From Dyella dinghuensis (lineage in GTDB: Bacteria; Pseudomonadota; Gammaproteobacteria; Xanthomonadales; Rhodanobacteraceae), in contig NZ_RYZR01000008.1 of assembly GCF_003977615.1 (NCBI RefSeq), positions 1-64,000 of the forward strand: a stretch of DNA of 64,000 nucleotides, read 5' to 3'. Of the stretch, positions 59,410-64,000 are shown one piece after another; position 1 is the stretch's first letter; each line of letters starts with the position of its first letter. The notes beneath the pieces are model-generated. The model ran no database searches, was not told the origin of the DNA, and saw only the letters and a list, made by a program, of their open reading frames with translations. The translations under genes were made by a program, and so were the position numbers.

Positions 59410-62262
59410 CTAAAACGTGAAGCCCAGCGCATGCGTCACGGCACTCACATCACTGCACAGCGCTTCCAGACTTTCATCTCGCGGCGCGATGCGTGAACGC
59501 AAATCAAGCGTACAGAGCAGCGCCTGCCGAAGTAGCTCGGTATGCGCGCGCGCAAAGCTGTTCGCCTGCGCGGTATCCAGCAAACCGACATCACGGCATG
59601 CGTCGATCAAACCCGCATTTGCCGTAATCGACAACAAGGATGGATTCGTTGCCGCGTGCGCCAGCACCAAGCCTTGCAGCGCAAACTCGATATCAAGCAA
59701 TCCGCCGCGCCCTTGCTTGAGGTCGATCTGCGATGCATTCGAGCGATCGCGTTCGGCGCGCCACCGTTGCCGCATGCTGCTGACTTCGGCAAGCACCGCA
59801 GCGCGATCACGTGGCACCGCGAGCGTTTTACGGCGCACATCCGCCAACTCTGCGTTGAGTACAGCATCGCCCGCCACCGGACGCGCACGCAGCAGTGCCT
59901 GATGCTCCCATGTCCACGCGCGGCTTTCCTGATACGCGACGAAGGCGTCCAGGCTTCCAATCAGCAAACCCTTGGAACCGTCCGGCCGCAACCGCGTATC
60001 CACCTCATACAAGCGTCCCGCACGTGTTAGCACGGTCAGCCAGTTCATCACACGCTGCGTGAGGCGTTGATACCAGCGAGAGCCATCGAGCGAGCGCGGG
60101 CCGTCGCTCATCGCTTGCGCACGCTGCCCGTCAAAAACAAATACCAGATCCAGATCGGACGCGAAGCCAAGCTCTTCGCCGCCAAGGCTGCCGTAGCCAA
60201 GTATCGAAAAACCCGAGCCTGCGCCCGGAAGGCGCCCGTGTTGCGCAATCACTTCGCGTTCCGCCAAAGCAGCGACGGCGATCACCACCGATTCGGCAAG
60301 CGCTGCAAGACGCCGCGCGGTTGCGACAGCATCGGCGCGTCCATCATTGAATGCCAGGCCGAGGCGAAACGCGATGCTCGATTTGAATTCGTTAATGCGC
60401 TCAAGCTCTGCTTCGGCTTCGCGCTCATCGAGCGTCGTCAGCACATGTGCAATCTCGGCGCTGATGTCCGCACGTTTCATCGGCAAATGATCGATGCGCG
60501 GATCGAGCACATCGTCCAGCAACAAGGGTTGCGCGATGACGCGCTCGGCCAGAAATGCACTGTCCGCAAACAGCTGTGCGAGACGCTTACGCGCCGCAGG
60601 CTGTTCTTCCAGTAATGCTAGATAAGACGGACGCCGCGCCACCGTCTGCACCAACCGGCATAGACGCAACAGGCAAGGCACAGGCGCCGCCGTTGCGCGC
60701 GCCACGGCAAGCAATTGCGGCATCAGATGATCGAGCTGCTCGCGCGTGCGCGGCGACATGGAGCGCAGTTGCGGACCTTGCTGCAACTTGAGCAGTGCCT
60801 CGGCGGCCTCTGCGCCAGGCACGAAACCGGACGCTTCGAGCAGCGCGGCGTCGAGCGACTCGTTGCAGGCGTGCTGCCAAAGCGTGGCATCTTCCGCAGG
60901 AACGCGTGCCTTCGGGCCGCCCTCGGGCATCAACACCGCAGCAAATTCTGTGGCGACGATCTCGCGATGTTTGGCAAGTTCTTCTGCCAGCGGTTCCCAG
61001 GAGGGATAGTCCAGCCCCAATGCGAGACGTTCGCGCGTCAGCGGGTCTTCCGGCAAATCGTGGGTTTGCGCATCGCGCAGCATCTGCACGCGGTTTTCCA
61101 GCTGACGCAGGAATACATAGGCCTCGCGCAATGCCCGCGCACGCTTGGCGGGAATATGCCCGCGTGCCTCGCATGCAGTGAGCGCAGGCAACAGGCCGCG
61201 CACACGCAAGCTGGGTTCACGGCCACCGCGAATCAACTGCACCAGCTGCACGATGAACTCGATTTCGCGAATGCCGCCCGGCCCAAGCTTGAGATTGTCG
61301 GCAAGGTCCTTGCGCGCAACCTCCGCGTCGATCAGCGCCTTCATTTCACGCAGTCCGGCAAACGCCGTGTAATCGAGATATTTGCGATAGACGAAAGGAC
61401 GCAGCATTTCCTGCAGCTCTTTGCCGGCGCTGCGATCGCCCGCCACCGGACGCGCCTTGATCCACGCGTACCGTTCCCAATCGCGACCTTCGCGCTGGTA
61501 ATACTGCTCCATCGCGCTGAACGGCAGCGCGAGTCGCCCGGCATTGCCGAACGGACGCAATCGCAGATCCACACGTGCGCAAATGCCGTCGATGGTCGGC
61601 TCGTGCAGCAGGCGCACCAATTGCCGCCCCATGCGCACGAAATATTCGCTGTTGTCGAGCGGGCGCGAACCATCGCTCTCCCCGCCATGCGGATAGGCGA
61701 GCACGAGATCGATGTCGGACGAAAAATTCAGCTCGCTACCGCCCAGCTTGCCGAAGCCGATCACTACCAGTCGCTGCAAGCTGCCATCGGTCGCGCGCGC
61801 ATGTCCGTAACGTGTTGCGAGCACACGGTCGCTCCACTCCAGTGCGCTGCCCAGCAATGCCTCGTACAGCACGCTGGTCGCGGAAAGAATTTCTGGCAGC
61901 TCGTCCAGACCGTTGACGTCGCGGAACACCAGCCGCAGCGCCTCCGCATGCCGGAATTTTCGCAACGCTGCCATGTAGGCTGCTTCGTCAGGATCGAGCT
62001 TGATCGTCTCGATGCGCGCCGACGCATCGCTGCCGGAACGAAGACGCTCCAGTCCCTGCGGCGACAACAACTGCGGCTGACTGCGCCATGCCTCAAAAGC
62101 AAAATCGCTGGCCAGCAGCGTGCGGCGAATGCGCTCGGCCACACCCGCATCGTCGTGCAGGGGAACACCCGCCGCACGGCAGCGAGCCACCAGTTGCGCA
62201 TAGCGATCGTCGATCAATGCGCGAAGCGCGGGGGATTCAAGCGAAGGAGTTGCCACGGCCAT
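59410..62262 (-). CDS. glnE: bifunctional glutamine synthetase adenylyltransferase/deadenylase
   Basis: A 950-residue enzyme that adds and removes AMP on glutamine synthetase. Two nucleotidyltransferase domains are seen: the first has GKLGGSELNFSSDIDLVLAY (deadenylylation), the second GYGSLGGEELGFASDLDLVFVF (adenylylation), separated by a helical linker. Length is normal for GlnE. The ATG at 62262 is taken. It controls ammonia assimilation with PII proteins. It is convergent with the ELM1 gene (10-nt gap). Confidence 0.96.
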   Translation of the reverse strand: MAVATPSLESPALRALIDDRYAQLVARCRAAGVPLHDDAGVAERIRRTLLASDFAFEAWRSQPQLLSPQGLERLRSGSDASARIETIKLDPDEAAYMAALRKFRHAEALRLVFRDVNGLDELPEILSATSVLYEALLGSALEWSDRVLATRYGHARATDGSLQRLVVIGFGKLGGSELNFSSDIDLVLAYPHGGESDGSRPLDNSEYFVRMGRQLVRLLHEPTIDGICARVDLRLRPFGNAGRLALPFSAMEQYYQREGRDWERYAWIKARPVAGDRSAGKELQEMLRPFVYRKYLDYTAFAGLREMKALIDAEVARKDLADNLKLGPGGIREIEFIVQLVQLIRGGREPSLRVRGLLPALTACEARGHIPAKRARALREAYVFLRQLENRVQMLRDAQTHDLPEDPLTRERLALGLDYPSWEPLAEELAKHREIVATEFAAVLMPEGGPKARVPAEDATLWQHACNESLDAALLEASGFVPGAEAAEALLKLQQGPQLRSMSPRTREQLDHLMPQLLAVARATAAPVPCLLRLCRLVQTVARRPSYLALLEEQPAARKRLAQLFADSAFLAERVIAQPLLLDDVLDPRIDHLPMKRADISAEIAHVLTTLDEREAEAELERINEFKSSIAFRLGLAFNDGRADAVATARRLAALAESVVIAVAALAEREVIAQHGRLPGAGSGFSILGYGSLGGEELGFASDLDLVFVFDGQRAQAMSDGPRSLDGSRWYQRLTQRVMNWLTVLTRAGRLYEVDTRLRPDGSKGLLIGSLDAFVAYQESRAWTWEHQALLRARPVAGDAVLNAELADVRRKTLAVPRDRAAVLAEVSSMRQRWRAERDRSNASQIDLKQGRGGLLDIEFALQGLVLAHAATNPSLLSITANAGLIDACRDVGLLDTAQANSFARAHTELLRQALLCTLDLRSRIAPRDESLEALCSDVSAVTHALGFTF

Positions 62263-62308
62263 GGATACATTATGACTGCATCCACGCGCTGTTACGAAAA
62301 ACCGGCGA

Positions 62309-63454
62309 TCAGGCCTCCAGACGACGCCAAGGCCCTACCGTCACCGGCGATGTCGCATGCGGCGGGTGCACGTCTATCCTTGCATGAAGCCGCCCTTCAC
62401 CGCCTTCCGCGAAAACCGTCAGCGTTTGGAAATGGACATTGATGCGCTCACCCACCGCGACACCGTGACGAAGCCAGTCGCGCTCGGTCCATACCGCATC
62501 GAGGGGTTCATCGAGGCCGCTCACGTGCAGCGCGACGCGAGCGGTTCCCGCAACATGCCGCACGCTCAGTAGCCGCGCCGACCATCCTTCGTCCTGGTGA
62601 CACACGGGAACGATATCTTCCGGGCGCACGTGAACCGCAATGGCGAGCGTCGGATCGATGCCATCGTGTTCCAGCGGCCAGGAACGGCCAAGCACATGTA
62701 TGACTTTGTCTTCCAAATAACCCGATAGCACCTGACTGCGCGCAATGAAGCGCGACGCAAATGGTGTCGCCGGATATCGATGAATCTGCTCGGGCGTCCC
62801 GATCTGTTCGATGCGGCCGCGATTCATCACGACAACGCGATCGGCCATCTCCAGCGCCTCATCTTGATCGTGCGTGACGAACAACGTAGTGATGCCCAGC
62901 GAACGGTGAAGCTCGCGCAGCCAGCGCCGAAGGTTTCCGCGCACTTGTGCATCGAGCGCACCGAACGGCTCATCCAGCAAAAGCAATGTCGGTTCGATCG
63001 CCAATGCACGCGCTAGCGCCACACGTTGCCGCTGACCACCCGAAAGCTGGGCAGGATAGCGTCCGGCAAATCCGTCCAATTCGACGCGCTTTAGCAATTC
63101 CTGCACGCGGGCTTTGATCGCCGCTGCACGCGGCCGCAACCCCCATGGCCGAACGCGCAAACCGAAGGCCACATTTTGCGCCACGGTCATATGCGGAAAC
63201 AGTGCGTAGTGCTGAAAAACCAGCCCTACGCCGCGGCGGCGTGCATCCAGCGCAAGCAGATCCTCGCCCTCTCGTTCCACGGTTCCGGCATCCGGATGAT
63301 CCAGGCCTGCAAGGATGCGCAAAAGACTGGTCTTGCCGGACCCGGAAGGACCGAGCACCGCCACGAACTCGCCCTCGGCAATCGTGAGGTTAAGGTCGTC
63401 CAACGCAACGTGTTGGCCGAATTGGCGACGCAGGCGCGAAATCTCGATAGCCAT
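62309..63454 (-). CDS. cysA: sulfate/thiosulfate ABC transporter ATP-binding protein
   Basis: A 381-residue ATPase of the CysA/PotA type. It has the P-loop [12 protein letters not shown]-loop [10 protein letters not shown], signature [15 protein letters not shown], Walker [13 protein letters not shown] and switch His in THDQ. The C-terminal TOBE-like regulatory region (VRPEDIV) completes the subunit. The ATG at 63454 is taken; a frame 51 nt longer overlaps cysW. It follows the permease gene cysW in the same operon and imports sulfate with the periplasmic binding protein. Confidence 0.93.
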   Translation of the reverse strand: MAIEISRLRRQFGQHVALDDLNLTIAEGEFVAVLGPSGSGKTSLLRILAGLDHPDAGTVEREGEDLLALDARRRGVGLVFQHYALFPHMTVAQNVAFGLRVRPWGLRPRAAAIKARVQELLKRVELDGFAGRYPAQLSGGQRQRVALARALAIEPTLLLLDEPFGALDAQVRGNLRRWLRELHRSLGITTLFVTHDQDEALEMADRVVVMNRGRIEQIGTPEQIHRYPATPFASRFIARSQVLSGYLEDKVIHVLGRSWPLEHDGIDPTLAIAVHVRPEDIVPVCHQDEGWSARLLSVRHVAGTARVALHVSGLDEPLDAVWTERDWLRHGVAVGERINVHFQTLTVFAEGGEGRLHARIDVHPPHATSPVTVGPWRRLEA

Positions 63455-63468
63455 AATGCCGCACTCCC

Positions 63469-64000
63469 TCAATGACCGGCGTTCAGATGATCGCCGTGCC
63501 GCCATTCGAGCAAACGCTTGATGGCGAGCGTCAGAACCGTAAGCAGCGCAAGCAGCGATGCCACGGCAAAGGCAGCGGAGAAGTTTTCTTCGTATAGCTG
63601 ATCGACCTGCAGCGGCAAGGTATTCGTAATGCCTCGCAGGTGACCGGAAACGACATACACCGCACCGAACTCACCCATCGCACGGGCATTGCACAGAAGC
63701 ACGCCATAAAGCAGCGCCCAGCGCACGCGCGGCAGCGTGACGCGAAAGAAAATCTGCCAGCCGCTTGCGCCTAGCGTGAGCGCTGCCTCTTCCTGTTCGG
63801 AGCCCTGCGCCTGCATCAATGGAATCAGCTCGCGCGCTACGAAAGGAAGCGTCACGAAAACGGTGGCCAGCACCAGACTCGGCAACGCAAAAATGATCTG
63901 TATACCGTGCGACTCAAGCCACGCGCCAAGCCATCCGTACTTGCCATAGACGAGAATCAGCATCATGCCCGCTACGACAGGCGACACCGAGAACGGGAGG
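63469..64000 (-). CDS. cysW: sulfate ABC transporter permease, partial (N-terminus beyond window)
   Basis: At least 177 residues of the C-terminal part of an inner-membrane permease. The frame stays open to the window end ([13 protein letters not shown]), so the N-terminus lies beyond 64000. The EAA loop that contacts the ATPase is present as [21 protein letters not shown]. CysW rather than CysT is inferred from position just before cysA and the segment [15 protein letters not shown]. Confidence 0.88.
   Translation of the reverse strand, partial: LPFSVSPVVAGMMLILVYGKYGWLGAWLESHGIQIIFALPSLVLATVFVTLPFVARELIPLMQAQGSEQEEAALTLGASGWQIFFRVTLPRVRWALLYGVLLCNARAMGEFGAVYVVSGHLRGITNTLPLQVDQLYEENFSAAFAVASLLALLTVLTLAIKRLLEWRHGDHLNAGH

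Noticed and set aside
60715-62442. 575-codon frame opposite glnE
   Set aside because: Antisense of glnE; amino-acid composition is His/Arg/Gln-rich as expected for a shadow frame.

Overview
The window is chromosomal DNA of a gammaproteobacterium, most likely order Lysobacterales (Xanthomonadales), family Rhodanobacteraceae (Dyella, Luteibacter, Rhodanobacter and relatives). This rests on the 16S-Ile-Ala-23S-5S operon, a short Adk beside a pyrophosphate-type phosphofructokinase and an H+-pyrophosphatase, the waaA/lpxL/waaL block, and intergenic repeats of a kind common in this order. No phage, transposase, integrase or CRISPR array was seen. Genus cannot be fixed by eye.

Layout. 1-5500: an rRNA operon on the minus strand (5S cut by the window edge, 23S, tRNA-Ala, tRNA-Ile, 16S) with RNase III-type processing stems, boxA-like sites and a strong promoter with a GC-rich discriminator. 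5768-10841: a small conserved protein, rubredoxin, thiE-hemL, a voltage-gated K+ channel, glyoxalase I and argD. 11138-18066: the most interesting locus, a six-gene operon that matches the Fap functional-amyloid system in gene order and content (secreted protein, FapB-like and FapC-like repeat proteins, C39 peptidase FapD, FapE-like protein, outer-membrane porin FapF). It has a consensus sigma-54 promoter, an internal double hairpin after the major subunit and a strong terminator, and a divergent sigma-54 activator with a VpsR-like degenerate receiver domain lies beside it.

18339-28110: an SDR enzyme, a Lon-substrate-binding-domain protein, an ABC exporter pair, mpl, adk, PPi-dependent phosphofructokinase and hppA; a soluble ppa lies further on. 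28131-45372: mixed metabolic and regulatory genes, including a perfect 37-bp inverted repeat, two MocR-type regulators with inverted repeats at their starts, a prolyl oligopeptidase, a prolyl-4-hydroxylase-like enzyme, a GH20 beta-hexosaminidase followed by a tiny membrane ORF that looks like a remnant of an acyltransferase, and thiC behind a TPP riboswitch. 45373-57639: a TetR regulator, a methyltransferase-tolC pair and an envelope-polysaccharide block (waaA, lpxL, deacetylase, three glycosyltransferases, O-antigen ligase, zf-CHCC protein) interrupted by a multi-part intergenic repeat at 53025-53430, then yceI. 57701-64000: a RutE-type reductase, an ELM1-family protein, glnE, and cysA plus the 3' part of cysW, cut by the window end.

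All functions are inferred by reading motifs and gene order; no similarity search was run.
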